Origin: an uncultured bacterium
GTDB lineage: Bacteria; Krumholzibacteriota; Krumholzibacteriia; LZORAL124-64-63
Assembly: GCA_903847545.1 (NCBI GenBank)
Contig: CAINDZ010000107.1
Coordinates: 1 to 6,003 of the forward strand
Direction: 5' to 3'
Length of the DNA: 6,003 bases
Shown: piece after piece, positions 1-5,599 of the stretch
Layout of the letters: each line of letters begins with the position of its first letter
Numbering within the stretch: position 1 is the first letter of the stretch
The notes under the pieces: model-generated
What the model saw: the letters and a program-made list of their open reading frames with translations, nothing else
Told to the model about the DNA's origin: nothing
Databases searched by the model: none
Program-made: the position numbers and the translations under genes

Positions 1-23
1 CCTCGGGTCGCCGTCGTTGTCGT

Positions 24-959
24 TCACGCGGAAGCGCCTCCGTCACGATAGGAAAAGAACTCGTGGTGCAATCGGATCAGGGTGCGGCGGTCCAGCACCT
101 CGGACAGGCGTCCTTCGGCGTGGCCGCCGTCGGTGGCCAGGTCGCCACCGCGTCGCTCGTCGAGACAGGTGTGGACGAACTGCGCCAGCCGCTCGCGCTC
201 GCGCTGCAGCCAGCGCCGCGCCGCCATGCCGCGCAGCAGCAGGTGGGCGCCGACGGGCACGCCGTCCCGGCCGGCCGCCTCGCCGTCCGCGGGCACGCCG
301 GCGAACAGCCAGCCGCGCCCGTAGGGGTCCTGCGAAACGGTGCCCGGCGAGGCCGCCACGCGCGGGTTCGTCTCGAATTCCCGCAGCGCCAGCGGGAAGA
401 CCATCTCCAGGTCCAGGCCGCCGACGCGGATGAGGGCCGATGGCCGCGCGGCGTCGCGTCGCGTCGGGAACGTGACCGACTCGACGGCGCCGAGCGTGTG
501 GCAGAAGAAGGCGTCGACGCCGATGTGCACGCGCTGGGCGTCGCCGTCGTCCAGCCACATGTGGTTGGGCGCGTAGGCCAGCTCGTCCGGCAGGGCCAGC
601 GCCGCGTCGGAACCCGCGTCGCCGCCGTCGGCGGGCGCCTGGGCGCGCGGCTCGGCCAGGGCCAGGTACAGGTCGCAGTAGCGGTGCCCGTCGCCGCCGC
701 AGCGCGTGGTGGCGGTCTTGTTGCACGGGACCAGCTTCCGCACGGGAGCCAGGTCGCAGTAGTGGACGTCCTCGACGCAGAGGTTCGGGCAATGGTCCTG
801 GACGGCGGCGGCGGCCTGGTCCCGCATCAGGCGGCACTCGAGGTACTCGCGGCTGAGGCAGCGCTCGGTGGCGCCGCTCTCGGCGCTGAGCGGGATCAGC
901 TTCATGCCGTAGAGGCCGCAGTACTTCACGTTCAGCTTGCGGAGAAACGGACACTGCAT
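24..959 (-). CDS. Cysteine-rich protein with a degenerate GcvH-like (lipoyl-type) domain
   Basis: This 311-residue protein has two parts. Residues 1-95 hold ten cysteines (3, 14, 34, 42, 57, 61, 68, 79, 87, 95) in an apparent duplication: C14, C34, C42 match C68, C87, C95 with spacings of 20/8 and 19/8, and each module begins with YC and carries a KLIP or KLVP stretch. Metal or Fe-S binding is possible but unproven. Residues about 123-220 resemble the glycine cleavage H-protein, from DELAYAPNHMWL to DPYGRGWLFAG. The lipoyl-lysine position falls in RVGGLDLEM, and there is no lysine after residue 81, so it cannot be lipoylated like true GcvH. The tail (about 238-311) is Arg/Leu-rich and probably helical. 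ATG at 959 was chosen over the upstream in-frame start because AAGGAGG sits just before it and a -24/-12 promoter lies 39-54 bases upstream. It is divergent from the small membrane gene. The function is unknown; a role in glycine cleavage is unlikely. Confidence 0.85.
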   Translation of the reverse strand: MQCPFLRKLNVKYCGLYGMKLIPLSAESGATERCLSREYLECRLMRDQAAAAVQDHCPNLCVEDVHYCDLAPVRKLVPCNKTATTRCGGDGHRYCDLYLALAEPRAQAPADGGDAGSDAALALPDELAYAPNHMWLDDGDAQRVHIGVDAFFCHTLGAVESVTFPTRRDAARPSALIRVGGLDLEMVFPLALREFETNPRVAASPGTVSQDPYGRGWLFAGVPADGEAAGRDGVPVGAHLLLRGMAARRWLQRERERLAQFVHTCLDERRGGDLATDGGHAEGRLSEVLDRRTLIRLHHEFFSYRDGGASA

Positions 960-997
960 GCGGTCGCCTCCTTCACGGCGTTGGTCACCACCGTTAC

Positions 998-1013
998 AGC
1001 AAGAGCAGGACCA
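998..1013 (-). promoter_or_regulatory. Candidate sigma-54 (-24/-12) promoter for the GcvH-like gene
   Basis: Read on the minus strand the site is TGGTCCTGCTCTTGCT. It has GG and GC at the required 10-base spacing and a full TTGCT at -12, but TCC instead of CAC in the -24 block. The predicted transcript start is near 987, giving a 5' leader of about 28 bases that contains the AAGGAGG ribosome site. It is weaker than the plus-strand partner. Confidence comes partly from its position and from the matching promoter facing the other way. Confidence 0.5.
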
Positions 1014-1110
1014 CACCGCGCACAGGCGGCGAATCGGCCTTGTTTGCAGGCGTTTTGGCGATTTGCGGCGGTTCCGGCGGCGCGCCGCGCGACGGGCTGC
1101 AGGTCTTCGT

Positions 1111-1140
1111 GTAGGGAATCGCGACTGCGCGTAGGGAATC
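1111..1140. promoter_or_regulatory. Paired direct repeats GTAGGGAATC, possible activator site
   Basis: The decamer GTAGGGAATC occurs at 1111-1120 and 1131-1140, start to start 20 bases, about two helical turns. The shared block extends left with CG-GTAG similarity, and the second copy runs into GGGAATCCC, a near palindrome. The pair lies about 124-153 bases upstream of the minus-strand transcript start and 131-160 upstream of the plus-strand one. That is the range typical for enhancer-binding proteins that activate sigma-54 promoters. Its use as an activator site is inference. Confidence 0.5.
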
Positions 1141-1197
1141 CCCACACGGAAAACACGACACGCGCCGCGACGGTGCGCCGCGAGGGCTGTTCGCATC

Positions 1198-1215
1198 GCC
1201 GCAAGCGCTTGCGGC
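1198..1215. repeat. Perfect 18-bp palindrome GCCGCAAGCGCTTGCGGC
   Basis: The two 9-base half sites are exact reverse complements with no spacer, so this suits binding by a protein dimer better than an RNA hairpin. It is centred about 65 bases upstream of the predicted start of the small membrane gene transcript. A TTGCGGC half site recurs at 1063-1069. It could be the activator site for the adjacent sigma-54 promoter or a repressor operator. Confidence 0.5.
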
Positions 1216-1244
1216 ACGGAAGGTTCGCAGATGGTGTGCGCGTG

Positions 1245-1260
1245 TGGCAGGGCAATTGCT
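1245..1260 (+). promoter_or_regulatory. Sigma-54 (-24/-12) promoter for the small membrane protein gene
   Basis: TGGCAGGGCAATTGCT matches the TGGCAC-N5-TTGCW consensus at all but one of the conserved positions, with exact GG-to-GC spacing. The predicted start is near 1271, giving a leader of about 52 bases before the ATG at 1323. A sigma-54 promoter implies dependence on an ATP-using enhancer-binding activator; none is encoded in this window. Confidence 0.7.
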
Positions 1261-1322
1261 GTTGGGGGGATGCAGGACACGAGTCTCGACCACGCCCCAA
1301 CACGCAGGAGTCAGGAGCGACC

Positions 1323-1589
1323 ATGGACACCGGCAACATGACCTTCGAGGAGATCCTCTTCAACGGGCGCTATCACATCATCGGCGCGGTGATGTTCCTG
1401 GTCTTCGTCGCCGCCTTCGCCCGCGAGGTCGTCCGCGAGATGGCGGCGACCGTCGCCGAGCGTCGCCGTGTGGCGCATCGCCACAGCCTGGGCGTCTTCG
1501 TTCCCGACATGATGCTGGGCGCGACGATGACCGACGGCGGCGAGCCGGTCGAAGAGCCGAAGGACGAGAAGGCGTCGCCGCAGGACTGA
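1323..1589 (+). CDS. Small single-span membrane protein, unknown family
   Basis: This is an 88-residue protein that I do not recognise. The N-terminal 17 residues (MDTGNMTFEEILFNGRY) are followed by one hydrophobic helix at about 18-34. Next comes an Arg-rich amphipathic stretch (about 34-54, with ERRRVAHRH). After a PDMM motif at 61-64 the tail is acidic and charged (about 71-88). The positive residues just after the helix suggest a cytoplasmic C-terminus. The start is supported by AGGAG a few bases upstream of the ATG and by the -24/-12 promoter. The open frame extends far upstream but runs antisense through the GcvH-like gene, so the longer version was discarded. Divergent arrangement and candidate shared control suggest it works with the GcvH-like protein, perhaps as a membrane anchor or sensor-like subunit; this is inference. 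Confidence 0.75.
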   Translation: MDTGNMTFEEILFNGRYHIIGAVMFLVFVAAFAREVVREMAATVAERRRVAHRHSLGVFVPDMMLGATMTDGGEPVEEPKDEKASPQD

Positions 1590-1709
1590 CGAACGACGGC
1601 AGGCCTGTGGGGAACGCTACGGCGGCCGGCGCGCACATCCCGGTCCGGAGGGGGTCCGGGGCGGGAGGTGTGGCGCCGGCCGGCCTGTTTGGGGGTGGCG
1701 GCCCGGGGG

Positions 1710-1745
1710 AATTGCGCCGGCGTTGGGACTTGCGCCGGCGCAATT
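1710..1745. terminator. Strong hairpin between convergent genes, possible bidirectional terminator
   Basis: AATTGCGCCGGCG at 1710-1722 pairs exactly with CGCCGGCGCAATT at 1733-1745 around a 10-base loop. It sits in the 193-base gap between the convergent small membrane gene and the DUF1801 gene, where a bidirectional terminator would be expected. Neither side is followed by a real T-run, so intrinsic termination is not certain. Both arms are built from the dispersed palindromic repeat of this window. Confidence 0.45.
1730..1743. repeat. Dispersed palindromic repeat, copy in the convergent gap
   Basis: This is an exact 14-bp palindrome of core TTGCGCCGGCGCAA, followed by TTGGCGG. A partial copy (TTGCGCCGGCG) lies 18 bases to the left at 1712-1722. 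The same core recurs at 2229-2242 and 4113-4126. Confidence 0.6.
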
Positions 1746-1782
1746 GGCGGAGGGTTCGCCGGGGCGCGGCACCTGATGCGGG

Positions 1783-2172
1783 TCAGCGGCCCCTGCGCGG
1801 GCCCTTTGCCTTGTTCTCGGCGATGCGCGCCCGCACGACCTTCTTCACCAGCGCTGCCGGCAGCGTCTTGTCGGCCTGGAAGTGGATCGTGCCCTTCGTG
1901 GTGTCGTATTTCGCGAGGTCCTCCGCCAGGTCCGCCATCACGCCGGTGCTCATCGGGTAGAGCGAGCAGTGGTTCTTCGCCGCCGCATAGCAGACCAGCA
2001 ATCGGCCGTCCAGGCGGAACGACGGCATCGACCAGGCGATGCAGTCGACGGCGCCGGGCGCTGCCGCGAGGATGTCGCGCCGCAGCTTCTCGAGCGCGGC
2101 GCGCTTGGCGGGATCGGTGATGCGATCGAGGTAGGTCGCGACATCGTCGGGTCGTCTCGGTTTGGCGTGCAT
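1783..2172 (-). CDS. DUF1801 domain protein (YdhG/YjbR/CyaY-like fold)
   Basis: This 129-residue protein fits the usual length of stand-alone DUF1801 (PF08818) proteins. The family pattern is visible throughout: an N-terminal helix with VATYLDRI (11-18), LEKLRRDILAAAPGAVDCIAWSMPSF (about 27-52), GRLLVCYAAAKNHCSLYP (56-73) and KGTIHFQADKTLP (93-105). It ends in a basic tail. These are small soluble cytoplasmic proteins. Some are annotated as iron chaperones or antibiotic-stress proteins, but the biochemical role is poorly established and I do not assign one. ATG at 2172 was chosen because GGAGG precedes it by about 8 bases; the longer in-frame start at 2286 has no such support and would cross a palindromic repeat. 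It lies downstream of the beta-lactamase gene on the same strand with a 145-base gap, so co-transcription is possible. Confidence 0.9.
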   Translation of the reverse strand: MHAKPRRPDDVATYLDRITDPAKRAALEKLRRDILAAAPGAVDCIAWSMPSFRLDGRLLVCYAAAKNHCSLYPMSTGVMADLAEDLAKYDTTKGTIHFQADKTLPAALVKKVVRARIAENKAKGPRRGR

Positions 2173-2226
2173 GGTGCGGCCTCCGGTCGCGGTTCGGGTT
2201 GGCAGTGCGGGCACAATCCAGGGGCG

Positions 2227-2244
2227 ACTTGCGCCGGCGCAAGT
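2227..2244. repeat. Dispersed palindromic repeat, copy upstream of the DUF1801 gene
   Basis: ACTTGCGCCGGCGCAAGT is a perfect 18-bp palindrome, the most extended copy in the window, and is followed by GGCGG. It lies between the stop of the beta-lactamase gene and the start of the DUF1801 gene, both on the minus strand. It could act as a processing or attenuation hairpin or be a REP-like element. Confidence 0.6.
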
Positions 2245-2294
2245 GGCGGTCGAGTGGCCATCAGGGCGGTTGGTCCGGGCGACCACGAACTCCT

Positions 2295-2313
2295 CGCCGG
2301 TTAGCGGCCGGCG
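2295..2313 (-). terminator. Possible terminator hairpin after the beta-lactamase gene
   Basis: CGCCGG at 2295-2300 and CCGGCG at 2308-2313 form a 6-bp GC stem with a 7-base loop, 4 bases past the beta-lactamase stop on the minus strand. The following minus-strand bases are not a T-run, so support is weak. Confidence 0.3.
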
Positions 2314-2317
2314 CTCT

Positions 2318-3112
2318 TCAATCGTTCTGGAGCGCCCCCAGCGCCCCCAGCACCGCCCGCCCCACCAACTCGCGCTTGGGCAGGTCCTCCATCCGTCCCG
2401 GCGTGTCGATGTTTAGGGCGAAGAACACCGTGCCATTGGCCGTCTCGACCCAGCCCACCCACCAGCCGTAGCTGCCTTCCCACCCGGTCTTGGCCCGCAG
2501 GATCCAGTCGGGTCCCGCTTCGCGGATCATCAGGTCCTTGACCAGTCGCTGGTGCTCGACCTTGAAGGGCAGTTCGTTGCGATACAGTCGCCGCAGGAAC
2601 GCGACCTGCTCGAAAGCCGAGATCTGCAGGTTGCCGTCGATCCAGTAGTCGCCGCCCGCACCGGGGTCGGCGTTGCCGTAGCCGAGCTGCTGCAGGTAGC
2701 GGCGTGCCCGTTCCTGGCCGATCTCGCGCGCGAAACCCTGGTAGACCCAGAGCGTCGAGTAGCGCATGGCCGTGCGCAGGGTCTGGTCCTGGTTGTGGCC
2801 GGGGAAGGCGCGTTCGACGCCGTCCCACTTGAAGACCTGGAACTCGTCGGCGACCACGCCGGCGTCCAGCGCGAACAGCGTGTGCGGGACCTTGAACGTC
2901 GAGGCGGGCGAGTAGCGGCGCGCGGCCCGCCCGGCGTCGAACACGAACGTGTCGGGCGGCGATGCGCGCTCGTCCACGACGACGATGGTGCCGACGGCGC
3001 CGGCCTCGGCGAAGTGGCGGGACCAGTCGGGGCGGTCCTGCGGGGGGGCGGCGGCGTTGGCGGTCGCGGTCGCGACAACGACGAACACGAGGGTCAGGAT
3101 ATGCCTGTTCAA
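2318..3112 (-). CDS. bla: Class D (OXA-type) beta-lactamase, secreted
   Basis: This 264-residue protein has the full class D signature set and should hydrolyse beta-lactams in the periplasm. A signal peptide occupies about 1-20 (ends ATANA). The catalytic motif is S71-T-F-K74, where the lysine is normally carbamylated. The S-x-V motif appears as S119-T-L121, with leucine where most family members have valine. Y145-G-N147, W157 (the carbamyl-lysine-stabilising Trp by alignment to DYWIDG), K208-T-G210 and W217-W-V-G220 follow. The segment between KTG and WWVG is short (WEGSYG). The start is TTG at 3112 (read as Met), chosen because GGAGG lies 7 bases upstream and the signal peptide follows at once. 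It begins only 19 bases after the preceding gene's stop, so it is probably co-transcribed with it. There are no mobile-element traces or base-composition shift, so it looks like an intrinsic gene. The substrate range cannot be read from sequence. Confidence 0.95.
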   Translation of the reverse strand: MNRHILTLVFVVVATATANAAAPPQDRPDWSRHFAEAGAVGTIVVVDERASPPDTFVFDAGRAARRYSPASTFKVPHTLFALDAGVVADEFQVFKWDGVERAFPGHNQDQTLRTAMRYSTLWVYQGFAREIGQERARRYLQQLGYGNADPGAGGDYWIDGNLQISAFEQVAFLRRLYRNELPFKVEHQRLVKDLMIREAGPDWILRAKTGWEGSYGWWVGWVETANGTVFFALNIDTPGRMEDLPKRELVGRAVLGALGALQND

Positions 3113-4112
3113 GCGGACACCTCCGTGGCGCCTATTCCCGCGTCATCATCGCCTGGAAGATCGCCTCGAGGATCGGGTGCAGCCCGGTCATGTCCCGGTT
3201 GTAGGTACCGAGGTGGATCGACACGGCCGTGACGCCGTTCATGTCGTCGCGCGTGACGAGCAGGCGGCGCACGCCGTCGATCTCCAGCGTGGGCTGGGCC
3301 TCCCACCCGTCGGGCAGGCTCCACACGCGCTCGTCGATCCGCTTGGCGTTCATCGACGCCACCAGCGACTTCCCGGTGTAACCCCAGAAGTAGTTGATCT
3401 CCAGGCGCAGCCACGGCGTGAACGGGGCGCGGCGCTCGATCACGTCGGCGGGCGCCTCGGGATCGCCGCCCAGCACCAGCCACACGTAGCCGTCGTCGGG
3501 GAAGGTGATCTTCCGGCCCAGGTTCGGCAGCAGCGCGGTGCGGGTCGCCGCCAATGCGCCCGTGTTCGCGACGTTGGCAAGGTGCGTCGGCTGGGCGGGC
3601 ACCAGCTCGAAGGTCTCGCGGTTGGCGGCCACGGCCGAGGGCACGTCCAGGCTGCGCACCTCGTCGATGGTGATGGCGCGCGGCGGCCGGCCCGCCTCGT
3701 TCGTCCAGAAGTGCTCGACGATGATCGTGCGCTCGCCGTAGTAGATGCCGATGGCCGCCATCGGCGTCGTTCCGCGGCCCTCGAGCTCCATCATGCCGCC
3801 GCGCACCGGACGCGTCGAGCTGTCCCACAGCGTGATGTGGTCCTCCCATGCATCGGCAATCTGCAGGTTGCCGATCAGCGCCTTGCCCACGTCGTCGCCG
3901 AAGAAGCCCATCCACACCAGGTCGTTCGCCACGAGCGAGTCGCCGCACATGGTCGCGATCTCGTCGTGCCCGTTGAAGCTCTCGCCCTAGCCCAGCGCCC
4001 AGGCGCCGGTCACCAGGTAGCGGCAGCCCGCGGGCGCGGCCGGCAGGCTGATCTCCAGGCCGCTGACGGGCAGGACGACGACGCCCTCGGTCACCTCGAG
4101 GGGCGTGACCTC

Positions 4113-4126
4113 TTGCGCCGGCGCAA
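4113..4126. repeat. Dispersed palindromic repeat inside the signal-peptide coding region
   Basis: The TTGCGCCGGCGCAA core, extended to CTTGCGCCGGCGCAAG at 4112-4127, lies in frame in the interrupted secreted-protein gene. It encodes L34-A-P-A-Q38, the likely signal-peptidase site. The CTT and CAA codons are unusual in this GC-rich gene. It could be a repeat inserted in frame or a chance match. Confidence 0.5.
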
Positions 4127-4149
4127 GTGACGGCACCAGTGACGGCGCC
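4126..4149. repeat. 12-bp tandem duplication in the signal peptide
   Basis: AGTGACGGCACC (4126-4137) is followed directly by AGTGACGGCGCC (4138-4149), one mismatch. On the coding strand it gives the repeated PSL pattern APSLVPSLAPAQ, beside the palindromic repeat. Slippage is the simple explanation. Confidence 0.55.
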
Positions 4150-4289
4150 AGCGCGAGCGCGGCGATGGTGAGGGCGGGGGCCAGGTTCGCGAACAGGGCG
4201 GCGGGTGCGCGGGTCGGTGTCGGCATGTGGTGCTCATCCTCGGGACAGCGGAAGCGCCGCGTCCCTCGTGGAGCGCGAGCCTGGCGCGC

Positions 4290-4298
4290 AACATAGCA
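4290..4298 (-). promoter_or_regulatory. Possible extended -10 promoter for the secreted-protein/beta-lactamase unit
   Basis: On the minus strand TGCTATGTT gives an extended -10 (TGn plus TATGTT, four of six consensus bases) in the 118-base gap before ATG 4226. The predicted start is near 4283. No convincing -35 is seen, so this is tentative. Confidence 0.3.
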
Positions 4299-4330
4299 CG
4301 CGGACCGCGACGACGGAAGGCGGGGCGGCG

Positions 4331-4344
4331 CGGGTGGGCACCCG
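4331..4344 (-). terminator. Possible hairpin just after the ATPase gene
   Basis: CGGGTG and CACCCG form a 6-bp stem around two bases, directly after the TGA of the ATPase gene. There is no T-run and the loop is very tight, so this is a weak candidate. Confidence 0.25.
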
Positions 4345-5562
4345 TCAATCGTCGATCAGGTCGTGAAGGCCCCGGAAGTTCCTGAACCGTCCGATCGGGA
4401 CGACCCGCGCTCCTCCCAACTGACCGCCGCGCGCGCGCGTGCAGACCAGCAGGGCCTTGCCGCGACGGTGTGCGGGCATTGCGGCCAGGAACGCCTCCAT
4501 GGCCTGCGCATGGCGGGGCAGCGGTGTCGAGGTCAACTTGCATTCGACGGCATGCACGAGGCCGTCCAACTCGAAGACGAAGTCGACTTCCTCGCCGCCG
4601 ACCGTCCGGCGATGATACAGGAGCGGTGGGCCGCCGGCATCGGTCATCAGCCGCAGGATTTCCGCGCCCACCAGTGATTCGAAGATTGCGCCGGCCATGG
4701 GCCCGTGCAGGACCTGCTCCTCGGTGGTCACGCCCGTCAGCCGACACAACAATCCCGGGTCGAGAATGTGCGCGCGCGGGCTCTTGATCACGCGCTTGCC
4801 GAGCGATTCGAACCAGGCCGGGCACAGGAAGACCTGCTGGCTGGCCTCCAGCACCGAAATCCAGGCGCGGACCGTGTTGACGGCCACTCCCAGCTCGCGG
4901 GCGAAGTCGGAGTGGTTCAGGAGCGCGCCGCTGCGCGAGGCCAGCAAAGCCAGCAGCCGGTCGAAGTCGCGAAGGTTTCCCACGTTGGCGAGCGTGCGCA
5001 CATCACGCTCGAGATAGGTCTGCTGGTAGGCGGCATACCACGTCGCGCGGTCCAGGTCCGGGTGCCGGTGCAACTCGGGATACGAACCGCTCAACGCCCA
5101 CCGCGCGTACGTTTCCCTGTCGCGCACGGGCGGCACCCGGCCCCCGGGATTCTCTGCCACCGCGAGCGGCAGCAACCGTAGCACGGCGATGCGGCCGGCC
5201 AGCGACTCGCCGACGTCGCGCATCAGGGGAAAGCTCTGCGAGCCGGTGAGCAGGAACCGGCCGCGGGCATCGCGGTCTTCGTCGATGGCCATCTTCAGGA
5301 ACGGCAGGAGTTCCGGCGCCTGCTGGATCTCGTCGAGGATCAGGGGGGGCGGGTTGTCCTCGAGGAACCCTCTGGGGTCGGAGAGGGCCTGCCGCCTGTG
5401 GTCGGGGTCGTCGAGCGAGATGTAGCGGTGACCGGACCCGAACACCTGCCTGAGCAGGGTGGTCTTCCCGCTCTGCCGGGGTCCGGTCACGACCACGGCG
5501 GGGAACTGGGCCGCCGCACGCTTGAGGACCGGCTCCAGGCGGCGCGGGAAATAGCCCTTCAT
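4345..5562 (-). CDS. AAA_14/DUF4143 family ATP-binding protein
   Basis: This 405-residue protein has the standard architecture of the family. An AAA+ ATPase core comes first: Walker A GPRQSGKT at 27-34, Walker B LILDEIQQ at 74-81, and a sensor-like LLTGSQSF at 104-111. The middle segment has YLERDV at 183-188. A winged-helix-like region (about 212-245, LNHSDFARELGVAVNTVRAW) opens the DUF4143 part. The C-terminus has a PD-(D/E)XK-like signature, E325-V-D327-F followed by E340-C-K342. Such proteins are very common in bacteria and archaea, usually as single genes; their physiological role is unsettled and I assign none. ATG 5562 is preferred because GGGGGA lies 5 bases upstream; ATG 5568 (two more residues) is also possible. 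The in-frame ATG at 5634 lies upstream of the predicted -10 box and was rejected. An operator-like palindrome at the promoter suggests repression or autoregulation. The gene appears intact. Confidence 0.92.
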   Translation of the reverse strand: MKGYFPRRLEPVLKRAAAQFPAVVVTGPRQSGKTTLLRQVFGSGHRYISLDDPDHRRQALSDPRGFLEDNPPPLILDEIQQAPELLPFLKMAIDEDRDARGRFLLTGSQSFPLMRDVGESLAGRIAVLRLLPLAVAENPGGRVPPVRDRETYARWALSGSYPELHRHPDLDRATWYAAYQQTYLERDVRTLANVGNLRDFDRLLALLASRSGALLNHSDFARELGVAVNTVRAWISVLEASQQVFLCPAWFESLGKRVIKSPRAHILDPGLLCRLTGVTTEEQVLHGPMAGAIFESLVGAEILRLMTDAGGPPLLYHRRTVGGEEVDFVFELDGLVHAVECKLTSTPLPRHAQAMEAFLAAMPAHRRGKALLVCTRARGGQLGGARVVPIGRFRNFRGLHDLIDD

Positions 5563-5599
5563 GATCATCCCCCGAGTCCGGCCCGGCGGCCGGGTTGCT

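Larger units (their letters stand above)
3132..4226 (-). pseudogene. Secreted protein of unknown family, interrupted by an in-frame TAG
   Basis: One frame runs from ATG 4226 to TAG 3132 (364 codons before the final stop), broken only by a TAG at 3987-3989 (codon 80). Both halves are in the same frame, so this is a point nonsense change or sequence error, not a frameshift. The N-terminus is a signal peptide (hydrophobic to about residue 33, then LAPAQEV with an APA cleavage-like site). Beyond the stop lies a well-ordered region with Trp/Gly/Asp-rich blocks (VWMGFFGDD, ITLWDSSTRPVRGGMMELEG, LRLEINYFWGYTGKSL, VSIHLGTYNRDMTGLHPILEAI) that I do not recognise. The second part could start at ATG 3950 (272 residues), but it would lack a signal peptide and has no clear ribosome site. 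All five other stops visible here are TGA, so reassignment of TAG cannot be excluded from them, but the gene's own terminal stop is also TAG. The gene lies just upstream of, and is likely co-transcribed with, the beta-lactamase. Confidence 0.65.

Noticed and set aside
960..1280. N-terminal extension of the GcvH-like protein to an ATG at 1280
   Set aside because: The extension is Arg/Ala-rich, crosses the -24/-12 promoter and repeats, and the ATG at 959 has AAGGAGG directly upstream.
63..1589. A 508-codon plus-strand open frame ending in the small membrane protein
   Set aside because: Its first 1.2 kb is antisense to the GcvH-like gene and has low-complexity GC-driven composition; the promoter and ribosome site support only the ATG at 1323.
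3109..3948. A 279-codon minus-strand open frame overlapping the secreted-protein gene
   Set aside because: It is an Arg/Gly/Ala-rich out-of-frame shadow, and the 3132-4226 frame has normal protein composition.
3987..3989. TAG read as pyrrolysine or another amino acid
   Set aside because: The same gene ends at a TAG, reading past that terminal TAG would run into out-of-frame beta-lactamase sequence, and no suppressor tRNA is visible. It is kept only as a point to check.
4684..4696. Another TTGCGCCGGC match inside the ATPase gene
   Set aside because: Only half of the palindrome is present and it encodes a segment that looks family-conserved (MAGAIFESLVGAE), so it is probably chance.
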